Shown here: positions 16,477-24,091 of the stretch, piece after piece
Position numbering within the stretch: position 1 is the stretch's first letter
Layout of the letters: each line of letters begins with the position of its first letter
Assembly (NCBI RefSeq): GCF_042680725.1
Contig: NZ_JBHUEK010000010.1
Location: 124,001 to 188,000 of the forward strand
Source of the DNA: Ferdinandcohnia salidurans
GTDB lineage: Bacteria > Bacillota > Bacilli > Bacillales > Bacillaceae_L
Reading direction: 5' to 3'
DNA: 64,000 nucleotides
The notes under the pieces: generated by a model
Told to the model about the DNA's origin: nothing
The model's database searches: none
Seen by the model: only the letters and a program-made list of their open reading frames with translations
Translations under genes and position numbers: made by a program

Positions 16477-16791
16477 GTGAATACAGATAAATTAATTGCA
16501 GCGTTGTGTTATTTCAGTGTTTTCTTCGCAGGGTTTATTTTACCACTCGTTGTTTATATCATAGTTCAAAATCCGGTAGTAAAAAGGCATGCCTTGCATG
16601 CGTTAATCTCACATATTATTCCAGTAGCGACAATCGTTTTTATTATCATTCCGTTTTTCTTTATATGGTCTGTGGAGGCATTTGTAGCAACTATGCTGCT
16701 AGTGTTCATCCTATTAGCGATCATTAACGTCGGAATTGTGATTTGGAACATTGTAAAAGGAATTCAAGTATTAGCTCAAGAAGAACTTTAA
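16477..16791 (+). CDS. yvlA: YvlA-like DUF4870 membrane protein
   Basis: A 104-residue protein with three membrane helices, fitting the DUF4870 family: MNTDKLIAALCYFSVFFAGF, a short HALHALISH amphipathic stretch, then two hydrophobic helices. GTG 16477 is chosen because GGGGAGATGAAGA precedes it. It opens the four-gene operon corresponding to yvlABCD in B. subtilis, an envelope-stress operon. The biochemical role is unknown; a membrane scaffold for YvlB is an inference from co-occurrence. Confidence 0.78.
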   Translation: MNTDKLIAALCYFSVFFAGFILPLVVYIIVQNPVVKRHALHALISHIIPVATIVFIIIPFFFIWSVEAFVATMLLVFILLAIINVGIVIWNIVKGIQVLAQEEL

Positions 16792-16805
16792 GGGAGGAAG
16801 GAACC

Positions 16806-17912
16806 ATGAAAGAAGAACAAAAACGTATCCTAAAACTAGTTGAGGAAGGAAAACTGACAGCCGAGGAAGCAATCGTTCTGATTGAAAAGCTCCATTCTGA
16901 GGAGGAGAGTCAGCCCCAAGATCCAGCACAGGAAATCAAGACAGAGCTTTCGACTCAAGTCCAGTATGAGCAATCCCAGCAGAAACACCAAAATTCATAT
17001 GAAGGCAAGGGTTCTGCGAAACACAAATTTATGGACTTTATCGACACTGCTCTGAAAAAAATTAAAGACCTCGATCTCGATTTTAATTTCGGTAATGCAG
17101 TAGAAGTGAAACATATATTCCAACATAAGGACGTATATATTACCAAGCTTGACCTCGATGTTTCAAATGGAAGTATTACGATTATTCCATGGGAAGAGAA
17201 GGATGTCCGCGTTGAATGTGAAGCAAAAGTATATAATATCGATAACCAGGAACGTGCACGTAGAGCATTTTTAGAGGATGTTCTTTTCTCGATTGAAAAT
17301 GGTGCACTGCGCCTATCCATTCAGAAAAAGCAAATGAAGGTTCATGCAAAAATATATGTGCCTCAGGAAAATTATGAAAGCATTAAGACACGTATGTTTA
17401 ACGGACCGATAACTGGGGAAAATTTACGAGTAAAGGATTTCCGTGCAAAAACAGCCAATGGAGCAATCACCATTTCGAACTTTGATACAGAATCAGTTGA
17501 AATCGAAACAGCAAATGGTCATATTAAAGCAAATCAAATTACAAGTAAGGATTTTGAAGCGGAAACATTAAATGGTACAGTTACAACAACTGGACGATTT
17601 GAAAAAGTTGACCTTCAAAGCTTTAACGGGAACATTACTTGCGATATTCAGGGTGATAGCTGCCACACTGCTTATGTAAAAACAACTACCGGTAGCATTG
17701 ATATGTTTGTCGCAAACGACTATCAAGTTGACGGAGAATTAAAATCAAATCTCGGTAGCTTCAAGTCAGAGCTTCCAATGATGTCAATCATTGAGGAGAA
17801 AAATGAAGTTGTTCAGAAATCTCTACGTTTCAAAGCAAATGAAGAAAAAGCGCAAAAGCTACATCTCTTTGCTGAAACGAAAACAGGCTCTATTAACATC
17901 AAACCACTTTGA
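16806..17912 (+). CDS. yvlB: YvlB: SHOCT-like N-terminus with DUF4097 beta-helix
   Basis: A 368-residue cytoplasmic protein. The first 30 residues (EEQKRILKLVEEGKLTAEEA) form a SHOCT/YvlB-type helical hairpin, a charged linker follows, and from about residue 105 there are repeated short beta-strands (VSNGSITIIPWE, TANGAITISNF, TANGHIKANQI, LNGTVTTTG, TTTGSIDMFV) typical of the DUF4097 right-handed beta-helix. The start is ATG 16806 behind GGGAGGAAGG; the earlier in-frame ATG at 16743 lies inside yvlA. In Bacillus YvlB belongs to the SigW cell-envelope stress response; its partner is not established. Confidence 0.85.
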   Translation: MKEEQKRILKLVEEGKLTAEEAIVLIEKLHSEEESQPQDPAQEIKTELSTQVQYEQSQQKHQNSYEGKGSAKHKFMDFIDTALKKIKDLDLDFNFGNAVEVKHIFQHKDVYITKLDLDVSNGSITIIPWEEKDVRVECEAKVYNIDNQERARRAFLEDVLFSIENGALRLSIQKKQMKVHAKIYVPQENYESIKTRMFNGPITGENLRVKDFRAKTANGAITISNFDTESVEIETANGHIKANQITSKDFEAETLNGTVTTTGRFEKVDLQSFNGNITCDIQGDSCHTAYVKTTTGSIDMFVANDYQVDGELKSNLGSFKSELPMMSIIEEKNEVVQKSLRFKANEEKAQKLHLFAETKTGSINIKPL

Positions 17913-17922
17913 GGTGTTCACT

Positions 17923-18123
17923 ATGAAAAAGAAATTATACCGCTCCACACGAAATAGAATGCTAGGAGGAGTGCTTGGAGGCCTAGCAGATTATACAGGA
18001 ATCGATGCATCGCTTTTACGAATTCTTGCGGTGGTCGGATTCATCTTAGGCGTCGGTTCATTAGGGATTATTTATCTCGTTTGGTTGTTTATTGTACCGA
18101 ATGAAGGAGATGTCTATAGATAA
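17923..18123 (+). CDS. yvlC: YvlC: PspC-domain protein
   Basis: A 66-residue protein that is essentially one PspC domain: basic N-terminus (KKKLYRSTRNRMLGGVLGGLADY) followed by one long hydrophobic helix (ILAVVGFILGVGSLGIIYLV). PspC proteins sense or transduce membrane damage in the phage-shock response. ATG 17923 follows GAGGTG 7 bp upstream. It starts 10 bp after the yvlB stop and overlaps yvlD by one base. Confidence 0.9.
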   Translation: MKKKLYRSTRNRMLGGVLGGLADYTGIDASLLRILAVVGFILGVGSLGIIYLVWLFIVPNEGDVYR

Positions 18124-18488
18124 TGAGATGGATTGCTAGCATAATTGTTAATAGCATCGTACTAATGGTTGTGGCAGGATATGTCGATACTTTTCATCTC
18201 GAGGGGGTAGGCGCTGCTATCACAGCAAGCGTAATCTTATCGATTTTAAATGTAATCGTAAAACCCATTCTCATCGTCTTAACTTTACCGGTTACGGTTC
18301 TCTCATTAGGTTTATTTTTATTTGTGATCAATGCACTTACTTTAATGCTGACACAGTCCCTAATGGGTGACTCCTTTGTCATCGAAGGATTCGGCACAGC
18401 AATACTAGCAGCAGTCATTATCTCGATTTTAAATTTACTCATTCAAAAAGTAATCGTCGAACCGCTTCAGGAGAAAAAGAAGAAATAA
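18123..18488 (+). CDS. yvlD: YvlD: holin-like four-helix membrane protein
   Basis: A 121-residue protein of the phage-holin superfamily IV (DUF/YvlD type) with four hydrophobic helices and a basic tail (EPLQEKKKK). Its start overlaps the yvlC stop (TAATG), indicating translational coupling. It is the last gene of the SigW-type operon and is followed by a terminator. A role in membrane integrity under antimicrobial stress is inferred from the operon. Confidence 0.87.
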   Translation: MRWIASIIVNSIVLMVVAGYVDTFHLEGVGAAITASVILSILNVIVKPILIVLTLPVTVLSLGLFLFVINALTLMLTQSLMGDSFVIEGFGTAILAAVIISILNLLIQKVIVEPLQEKKKK

Positions 18489-18499
18489 ATCTTTACTAG

Positions 18500-18532
18500 C
18501 AGCGTAGTCCAGGGAGGATTACGCTGTTTTTT
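18500..18532 (+). terminator. Terminator of yvlABCD
   Basis: CAGCGTAGTCC pairs with GGATTACGCTG (one mismatch) and is followed by TTTTTT. Confidence 0.85.
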
Positions 18533-18570
18533 ATTGAAAATATAGTCAAAGTAGAGAAAGGAGTACAAGC

Positions 18571-19095
18571 ATGTTTCCAATACTAGAAACCGAACGACTA
18601 AGATTAAGAGAAATCGTCCATAGCGATGCCCAAGCAATATTTACCTGTTTTTCAAACAATGATGTCACGCGTTATTACGGGCAGGAGCCTCTAACCGAAG
18701 TTGAACAGGCAGAGCAGTTTGTTGAATTTTTTGCAAAAAACTATAAAGAAAAGCGTGGAATAAGATGGGGGATCGAATTAAAAGAAACCAAAGAACCCAT
18801 CGGAACCATAGGATTTAATGCCTGGTCTCCTAAGCATAAGCGAGCAGAAATCGGTTATGAGCTACAGCCCCAATACTGGCGAAAAGGCTACGCAACAGAG
18901 GCTGTTAAAAAAGTAATCTCTTACGGTTTTGACGATCTTGGCTTAACTCGCATTGGTGCCGTTGTGTTTCTTGAAAACGCGTCATCAAATGAATTGTTAA
19001 TTAAGCTTGGATTCGAAAAGGAAGGTATCTTAAGGAACTATATGTACCAAAACGGTGTTGTGCATGATACTAATGTTTATTCACTAGTAAAATGA
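18571..19095 (+). CDS. GNAT N-acetyltransferase, RimJ/RimL type
   Basis: A 174-residue acetyltransferase of the RimJ/RimL group, which moves acetyl from acetyl-CoA to N-terminal or other amines. It opens LETERLRLREI, has the central GTIGFNAW strand, and the acetyl-CoA loop is QYWRKGYATEAVKKV. The C-terminal ASNELLIKLGFEKEGILRNY is typical. ATG 18571 follows GAAAGGAG. The natural substrate cannot be told. It is monocistronic and is followed by the tandem array at 19.1 kb. Confidence 0.85.
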   Translation: MFPILETERLRLREIVHSDAQAIFTCFSNNDVTRYYGQEPLTEVEQAEQFVEFFAKNYKEKRGIRWGIELKETKEPIGTIGFNAWSPKHKRAEIGYELQPQYWRKGYATEAVKKVISYGFDDLGLTRIGAVVFLENASSNELLIKLGFEKEGILRNYMYQNGVVHDTNVYSLVK

Positions 19096-19136
19096 AAATA
19101 CTCAAAGACAAATAAAAAGAGTTCTTCATGTAATTT

Positions 19137-19315
19137 GTCTCTGAGGCGGCTTCTCGCAGACAAAACAAAGAGATATTCAGGAAAATTGTCTCTGAGACCG
19201 TCTCTCGAAGACAAATTAAAAGAGTTCTCCACTCAATCTGTCTCTGAGACCATATCTCGCGGACAATTCAAAAAGTTGATTAAACGAATTGTCTCTGAGA
19301 TCGTCTCTCCTCTCC
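19137..19315 (+). repeat. Tandem array A, period 51-52 bp, about four units
   Basis: GTCTCTGAG begins at 19137, 19188, 19240 and 19291 (spacing 51, 52, 51). A typical unit contains TTGTC-TCTGAGACC-GTCTCTCG-AGACAA, an inverted block, and a spacer rich in AAAGAGTT. A degenerate half-unit begins near 19105. The open frame from 19135 to 19437 is a by-product of the 51-bp period and has no ribosome site. The rest of the 19096-19551 gap holds the hprK promoter and leader. Confidence 0.85.
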
Positions 19316-19399
19316 CACACAACCAGAGGATAGTTCTCCCCTCCACTTCACAAAAACACATCTACCCAACATTCTTCCGCAATTTAAATCAGAAAAGTT

Positions 19400-19427
19400 T
19401 TGGCCTTACACAGAAAAATGCTAAAAT
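19400..19427 (+). promoter_or_regulatory. Promoter of the hprK operon
   Basis: TTGGCC (19400-19405) and TAAAAT (19422-19427) are 16 bp apart, with TG one base before the -10 (extended -10). This is a plausible SigA promoter about 120 bp before hprK. Confidence 0.6.
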
Positions 19428-19551
19428 AGGAGAATGAGTTTGAAAAATATAATTTTAAAAATTACAGTCTGTTTAAGCACGAAATGAGAGGGCTTTAAAA
19501 ATACGCAGCAACAATCGAAAACTACATGAGTTCAATCAAGGAGGAACAGAT

Positions 19552-20487
19552 GTGCCAAAAGTTAGCACAAAAGATTTAATTGAGAAATTCAAATTAGAAT
19601 TAGTGAGTGGGGAAGAAGGAATTAATCGCCCGATAACAACAAGTGATATATCTAGACCAGGTATTGAACTAGCGGGATTTTTTGATTACTATCCTTCAGA
19701 GCGAGTCCAGCTATTAGGAAAAACGGAGCTAACGTTCTTTGAGAAATTGTCTTCCGAGGAAAAAAGATATCGTATGGAAAAGCTTTGTACAGATATCACC
19801 CCTGCAATTATTATTTCGCGTGATTTAGAGGTTCCAACAGAACTGATTGAGGCTTCCGAGCGTGAATCTGTTCCGGTGATTAAAGCACCTATGAAGACAA
19901 CGAGACTATCAAGTAGGATTACAAACTTTTTAGAAAGTAAGCTCGCGCCAACAACAGCTGTCCATGGGGTTTTAGTGGATATATACGGGGTTGGGGTGCT
20001 AATCATTGGTAAGAGTGGTGTTGGTAAAAGTGAAACGGCGCTTGAACTTGTCAAACGCGGACACCGTCTTGTTGCAGATGATTGTGTAGAAATTCGTCAA
20101 GAGGATGATGATACACTTATTGGAAGCGCACCTGAGCTTATCGAGCATCTCCTTGAAATTCGCGGTCTTGGGATCATCAATGTCATGACCTTATTCGGAG
20201 CAGGTGCCATTCGAAATTATAAACGGATTACGCTTGTGGTCAATCTAGAACTTTGGGATCAGACAAAGCAATATGACCGACTTGGGCTTGAAGAAGAAAA
20301 AATGAAAATCATCGATACGGATTTAACAAAATACACAATTCCAGTTCGTCCTGGGCGAAACCTAGCAGTCATCATTGAAGTGGCAGCGATGAATTATCGT
20401 CTTAAACGTATGGGCTTAAACGCTGCACAAGATTTCTCAAATCGTCTTTCAAATACGATTGAATTTAGGGAGCACGACGAAATATAA
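19552..20487 (+). CDS. hprK: HPr kinase/phosphorylase
   Basis: This 311-residue bifunctional enzyme phosphorylates HPr and Crh on Ser46 when glycolytic intermediates are high, and removes the phosphate when phosphate is high. It is the sensor of carbon catabolite control. Walker A GKSGVGKS is at residues 153-160; the HRLVADDCVEIR segment and the HprK signature EIRGLGIINV follow. The length is normal. GTG 19552 lies behind AAGGAGGAACAG. Its substrate Crh is encoded at 41.4 kb in the same window. It heads the hprK-lgt-yvoD-ppaX-yvoF operon. Confidence 0.97.
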   Translation: MPKVSTKDLIEKFKLELVSGEEGINRPITTSDISRPGIELAGFFDYYPSERVQLLGKTELTFFEKLSSEEKRYRMEKLCTDITPAIIISRDLEVPTELIEASERESVPVIKAPMKTTRLSSRITNFLESKLAPTTAVHGVLVDIYGVGVLIIGKSGVGKSETALELVKRGHRLVADDCVEIRQEDDDTLIGSAPELIEHLLEIRGLGIINVMTLFGAGAIRNYKRITLVVNLELWDQTKQYDRLGLEEEKMKIIDTDLTKYTIPVRPGRNLAVIIEVAAMNYRLKRMGLNAAQDFSNRLSNTIEFREHDEI

Positions 20488-20513
20488 AAGATCATTAAAA
20501 GGGAGATGAGATA

Positions 20514-21329
20514 GTGGACCGAAACATTCAACCATTAGACCCAACATTTTTAGAACTTGGCGCGTTACGCATTCAGTGGTATGGACTAATCATCGGGCTA
20601 GGAACCATGCTAGCCCTTTACCTTGCCATTAAGGAATCAGAACGCAGAGGCTTGCACAAGGATACTTTCATGGACCTTATGCTGTTCGCAGTACCAATTG
20701 CGATCATCTGTGCAAGAATTTATTACGTTATTTTTAAATGGGATTATTACTCACAAAATCCTTCCAAAATTATTGCAATTTGGGAGGGCGGAATTGCCAT
20801 TCATGGTGCGTTAATTGGTTCAGTTGTGACTGCGATTGTGTTTGCGAGAGTTAAAGGCTTGTCCTTTTGGAAAATTGCAGATATCGCGGCACCAAGCATT
20901 ATCTTAGGTCAAGCAATTGGCCGTTGGGGAAATTTTATGAACCAAGAAGCACATGGAGGACCCATTGCAGAGGAACAGATCCAAACCTTCTATAATGTGC
21001 TACCTGACTTTATCATGGACCAAATGTATATCCAAGGTACGTACTATCATCCGACCTTTTTATATGAATCAGTTTGGAGTTTGGTAGGTTTTGTTTTATT
21101 GCTGATGCTTCGAAAGGTCAACTTAAGACGTGGGGAAATGTTCCTTACATATGTCATCTGGTATTCAATTGGCCGCTTATTCGTAGAGGGCTTACGGACA
21201 GATAGCTTAATGCTTGGCGATATCCGAGTGGCTCAATTGATTTCCGTTTTATCAATTGTAGGAGCAATTATCGTTATCATTTACCGAAGAATAAAAGGTC
21301 TTTCAAACGACCGTTATTTAGAGAAATAA
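20514..21329 (+). CDS. lgt: Prolipoprotein diacylglyceryl transferase
   Basis: A 271-residue integral membrane enzyme that transfers diacylglycerol from phosphatidylglycerol to the lipobox cysteine of prolipoproteins, the first step in lipoprotein maturation. Family marks: GGIAIHGALIG, AIGRWGNFMNQEAHGGP carrying the catalytic Arg/Asn region, and YHPTFLYES. About seven membrane helices. GTG 20514 follows GGGAGATGAG. It acts on the lipoproteins predicted in this window. Same order as B. subtilis. Confidence 0.97.
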   Translation: MDRNIQPLDPTFLELGALRIQWYGLIIGLGTMLALYLAIKESERRGLHKDTFMDLMLFAVPIAIICARIYYVIFKWDYYSQNPSKIIAIWEGGIAIHGALIGSVVTAIVFARVKGLSFWKIADIAAPSIILGQAIGRWGNFMNQEAHGGPIAEEQIQTFYNVLPDFIMDQMYIQGTYYHPTFLYESVWSLVGFVLLLMLRKVNLRRGEMFLTYVIWYSIGRLFVEGLRTDSLMLGDIRVAQLISVLSIVGAIIVIIYRRIKGLSNDRYLEK

Positions 21330-21342
21330 TCTTAAAATGTGA

Positions 21343-21515
21343 GTTTAAAAAGGAGGATGAAAAGGACCGCGTCGACAAAAACGCCACGTCCTGTGCGTCG
21401 AAAGTTCAAGGCGGCGCAGTTTCGAGTACCGGAGCGTATGCAGTAAATACGTGAGGAACGGAGAAACAAGCCAACGCAGAAATTCGATGTGTCATTTTTA
21501 TTGGACTTTTTAAAC
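21343..21515 (-). repeat. Dispersed repeat R1, copy b (173 bp), between lgt and yvoD
   Basis: Perfect 10-bp ends GTTTAAAAAG (21343-21352) and CTTTTTAAAC (21506-21515) bound the element. It is the inverse orientation of the other three copies. The core runs GGCGGCGCAG, GAGTACCGGAGCGTATGC, ACGTGAGGAACGGAG, CATCGAATT-type end. It also holds a GTCGACAAAAACGCCACGTC block shared with copy a. It sits inside an operon and reaches to 24 bp before the yvoD start. Confidence 0.88.
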
Positions 21516-21539
21516 ATCCTTAAAAGGGAGAGGGGAAAC

Positions 21540-22484
21540 TTGCTAGAGACAATCAAGAGAGGCTTCATAGTAGGATTAAAAACTACTTGGACATTAGGGA
21601 AGGTAATTTTCCCGGTTACCCTACTTGTCACAATGTTGCAATATACACCGGTGCTAGATTGGGTGATTAAGTGGATTACCCCAATCATGGGCTGGTTTGG
21701 TCTGTCTGGTGATGCTGCAATACCACTTGTATTAGGTAATTTTTTAAACCTTTATGCAGGGATTGGGGCCATTTTAACACTAGATTTAACCGTAAAAGAA
21801 GTGTTTATTTTAGCAGTCATGCTATCATTCTCGCATAATATGATTATCGAATCGACTGTTGCTGCGAAAGTAGGTATGAAGATTTGGGTGATTGTAACAG
21901 TAAGACTGGGACTCGCATTCATTTCTGCCTTTGTTATCAATCTAGTTTGGAAAGGTGGAAGTGAGTTAGCAAAATATGGACTAGTCTCAACGACTGATGA
22001 ACAAATTTCCGGCTGGGGTGCTATTGTATTAAATGGTATTGAAAAAGCTACATTTGGGATTCTACAATTGGCTCTTATTGTCATTCCATTGATGGTTGTT
22101 ATTCAAATATTAAAAGATTTAAAATGGTTGGATGTATTTTCAAAGTGGATGATGCCAGTCACAAAGGCACTTGGAATGAAGGAAAATACATCAACGACCT
22201 TGGCAGCAGGTATTTTGTTCGGTCTAGCGTTAGGAGCAGGTGTAATGATTCAGGCGGTAAAAGAGGATAATGTAAGTAAGAAAGATGTAACCTTAGCGTT
22301 AATTTTCTTAGTATCCTGTCACGCGGTAGTGGAGGATACGCTTATCTTTATTCCTCTAGGCATTCCAGTCTTACCGCTATTGTTAATCCGACTCATTACT
22401 GCAATCATATTAACAATGGTCATCGCTTTTATCTGGAAACGCGTCGAGCAAAATAATAGAAAGGAAGTTATTTATGGCAATTAA
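21540..22484 (+). CDS. yvoD: YvoD-like nucleoside-recognition (Gate) membrane protein
   Basis: A 314-residue membrane protein with two repeats of the nucleoside-recognition 'Gate' domain, as in the SpmA/SpmB and ferrous-iron transporter families; substrate unknown. Conserved marks include the paired NFLNLYAGIGAI and FGLALGAGVMIQ segments and LSFSHNMIIESTV. TTG 21540 is favoured: GGGAGAGGGG precedes it and the length then matches B. subtilis YvoD. An in-frame ATG at 21489 lies within repeat R1 and would add 17 repeat-derived residues. It overlaps ppaX by 11 bp. Confidence 0.82.
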   Translation: MLETIKRGFIVGLKTTWTLGKVIFPVTLLVTMLQYTPVLDWVIKWITPIMGWFGLSGDAAIPLVLGNFLNLYAGIGAILTLDLTVKEVFILAVMLSFSHNMIIESTVAAKVGMKIWVIVTVRLGLAFISAFVINLVWKGGSELAKYGLVSTTDEQISGWGAIVLNGIEKATFGILQLALIVIPLMVVIQILKDLKWLDVFSKWMMPVTKALGMKENTSTTLAAGILFGLALGAGVMIQAVKEDNVSKKDVTLALIFLVSCHAVVEDTLIFIPLGIPVLPLLLIRLITAIILTMVIAFIWKRVEQNNRKEVIYGN

Positions 22485-23121
22485 AACACTACTATTTGAT
22501 TTAGATGGAACGTTAATTGATACAAATGAACTGATACTCCAATCTTTTTTACACACCTTTGGAAAATACTTTCCAGAACGTAACTATAATCGTGAGGATA
22601 TTTTGCCTTTCAATGGTCCAACTTTGCATGAATCTTTTTCTTCTGTAGACCCAGACCGTGCAGAAGAAATGATTGCTGAATATCGAAAATTTAATCATGA
22701 GAAGCATGATGAATTAGTAACCGAGTTTCCAGGTGTATTTGACACCATTAAGACACTTAAAGAAAAAGGCTATAAAATTGGCGTTGTTACAACAAAAGTT
22801 CGAAAAACGGTTAATATGGGATTACAACTAACAAAGCTTGACCAATTCTTTGATGTCGTGGTGACATTAGATGATGTGACAAATCCAAAACCAGATCCGG
22901 AACCAGTACTGTTAGCATTGAAGATGTTAGACTCAACACCTGAAGAAGCTATAATGGTTGGCGACAATTATCAGGATATTGTAGCTGGTCAAAAGGCGGG
23001 CACAAAGACTGCAGGAGTTGCCTGGTCTCATAAAGGAAAAGACTTCTTATTGGAATACAACCCTGATTTTATGCTTGAAAACATGAGTGACCTACTTGAT
23101 TTAGTTTCGGTAAAAGGATGA
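22474..23121 (+). CDS. ppaX: Pyrophosphatase PpaX (HAD family)
   Basis: A 215-residue HAD hydrolase that splits the pyrophosphate released by HprK when it dephosphorylates P-Ser-HPr. Motif I DLDGTL (Asp9, Asp11), motif II in VVTTK, and motif III/IV KPDPEPV with MVGDNYQDI are in order. The start ATG lies within the end of yvoD, so translation is coupled. The operon link with hprK supports this function over other phosphoglycolate phosphatase-like HADs. Confidence 0.92.
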   Translation: MAIKTLLFDLDGTLIDTNELILQSFLHTFGKYFPERNYNREDILPFNGPTLHESFSSVDPDRAEEMIAEYRKFNHEKHDELVTEFPGVFDTIKTLKEKGYKIGVVTTKVRKTVNMGLQLTKLDQFFDVVVTLDDVTNPKPDPEPVLLALKMLDSTPEEAIMVGDNYQDIVAGQKAGTKTAGVAWSHKGKDFLLEYNPDFMLENMSDLLDLVSVKG

Positions 23122-23128
23122 AAAAATA

Positions 23129-23653
23129 GTGAAACGACGAACCACACGTTATTTTGTTTCAGGTCCCAATTCACTTTGGCAAATCTATAAGACCGTATCC
23201 TTTTGGAAAGTTGTTAAAAACTTTATCGTCATACAGATAGCGCGCTATACCCCATTTCTTGGTGTGAAAAATTGGTTGTATCGCACTTTTTTAAACATGA
23301 AGGTAGGGGAAAAAACAGCATTTGCACTGATGGTAGTGCCGGATACAATGTTTCCCGAGATGATCAGTGTCGGAAGCAACACAGTCATTGGCTTTAATAC
23401 CACCATTCTAGCCCATGAATACTTAATAAAAGAATACAGACTGGGTGAAGTTAAAATTGGCAACGAGGTAATGATAGGGGCTAATTCAACGATTTTGCCA
23501 GGTGTTGAAATTGGCGATGGAGCAATTGTGTCTGCAGGCACATTGGTACACCGAGACGTCCCTGCAGGCAGTTTTGTTGGCGGGAACCCGATGCGAGTGA
23601 TTTATACAAAAGAACAAAGAGAGCAACGAGAAAAAGAGGAATCTAACCATTGA
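23129..23653 (+). CDS. yvoF: YvoF-like left-handed beta-helix acyltransferase
   Basis: A 174-residue protein of the hexapeptide-repeat acyltransferase superfamily (maltose/galactoside O-acetyltransferase-like). The hexapeptide coils are visible from about residue 70: ISVGSNTVIGFNTTI, then VKIGNEVMIGANSTIL, VEIGDGAIVSAGTLV, and SFVGGNPMRV at the end. His in LAHEYL may be the catalytic base. GTG 23129 follows AAAAGGATG. It ends the hprK operon, before a terminator. Acceptor unknown. Confidence 0.85.
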   Translation: MKRRTTRYFVSGPNSLWQIYKTVSFWKVVKNFIVIQIARYTPFLGVKNWLYRTFLNMKVGEKTAFALMVVPDTMFPEMISVGSNTVIGFNTTILAHEYLIKEYRLGEVKIGNEVMIGANSTILPGVEIGDGAIVSAGTLVHRDVPAGSFVGGNPMRVIYTKEQREQREKEESNH

Positions 23654-23674
23654 GTTGGTTTGGTTCCTTTTTTA
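23638..23674 (+). terminator. Terminator of the hprK operon
   Basis: GGAATCTAACC (23638-23648) pairs with GGTTTGGTTCC (23657-23667), with one mismatch and one G-T pair, followed by six T. It overlaps the yvoF stop codon. Confidence 0.8.
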
Positions 23675-23821
23675 TTGCTCAAACTTACACATTTTACTTA
23701 TCTCTTATAATTTTCTCTTTTTCTGCTCTATCATCTTCTTCCTCTTTTTCCACCTATTTTAAATTTCTATTTCCAACATCTGTCTCCTTTCTTCCTCTCT
23801 TGCTTACAAAATCCAGTCCAT

Positions 23822-23880
23822 TTATCCACAATATTCACACAACTCACAAGCATACTCAAATCTCATTTATAATATCCACA
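23822..23880 (+). other. DnaA-box cluster 1, upstream of the his operon
   Basis: An exact DnaA box TTATCCACA (23822-23830) is followed without gap by degenerate 9-mers ATATTCACA (23831-23839) and CAACTCACA (23840-23848). ATATCCACA (one mismatch) lies at 23872-23880. The whole 23680-23945 region is C/T-rich on this strand and lacks a credible gene. Confidence 0.55.
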
Positions 23881-23960
23881 GTTAATAACTATATTTTCAA
23901 TAAAACTCACAAAATCCATATCCACCCCAATTTATTTCACCTAAATTCTGACTTTTTTTG

Positions 23961-23989
23961 TTGACGCATGTAAGGGATAGGTGTATCAT
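23961..23989 (+). promoter_or_regulatory. Promoter of the his operon
   Basis: TTGACG (23961-23966) and TATCAT (23984-23989) are separated by 17 bp, about 100 bp before hisZ. No T-box or his leader peptide is recognisable between promoter and gene. Confidence 0.7.
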
Positions 23990-24091
23990 ATACTTTATCT
24001 TGGTAGTATATTAGCGAACTAAAGTAAAATGGTTTTTTTAAGAAAATATTGGGAAAGTTAACATATACAAACTTTGGTGGTGACGAAAATC

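Noticed and set aside
19105..19315. Possible CRISPR array (also considered at 42.7 and 52.4 kb)
   Set aside because: Repeated blocks are longer than the variable cores, the cores are only 4-5 nt, and no cas gene is present.
19135..19437. Open frame of 100 codons over the 19.1-kb array
   Set aside because: It is produced by the 51-bp (17-codon) repeat period, has no ribosome site and no family resemblance.
23650..23964. Open frame of 104 codons after yvoF
   Set aside because: It reads a T/C-rich intergenic strand with low-complexity Ser/Phe/Thr product, starts inside the yvoF stop, and lacks a ribosome site.
23940..24091. T-box or histidine leader peptide before hisZ
   Set aside because: No T-box sequence, no run of His codons and no terminator lie between the promoter and hisZ.
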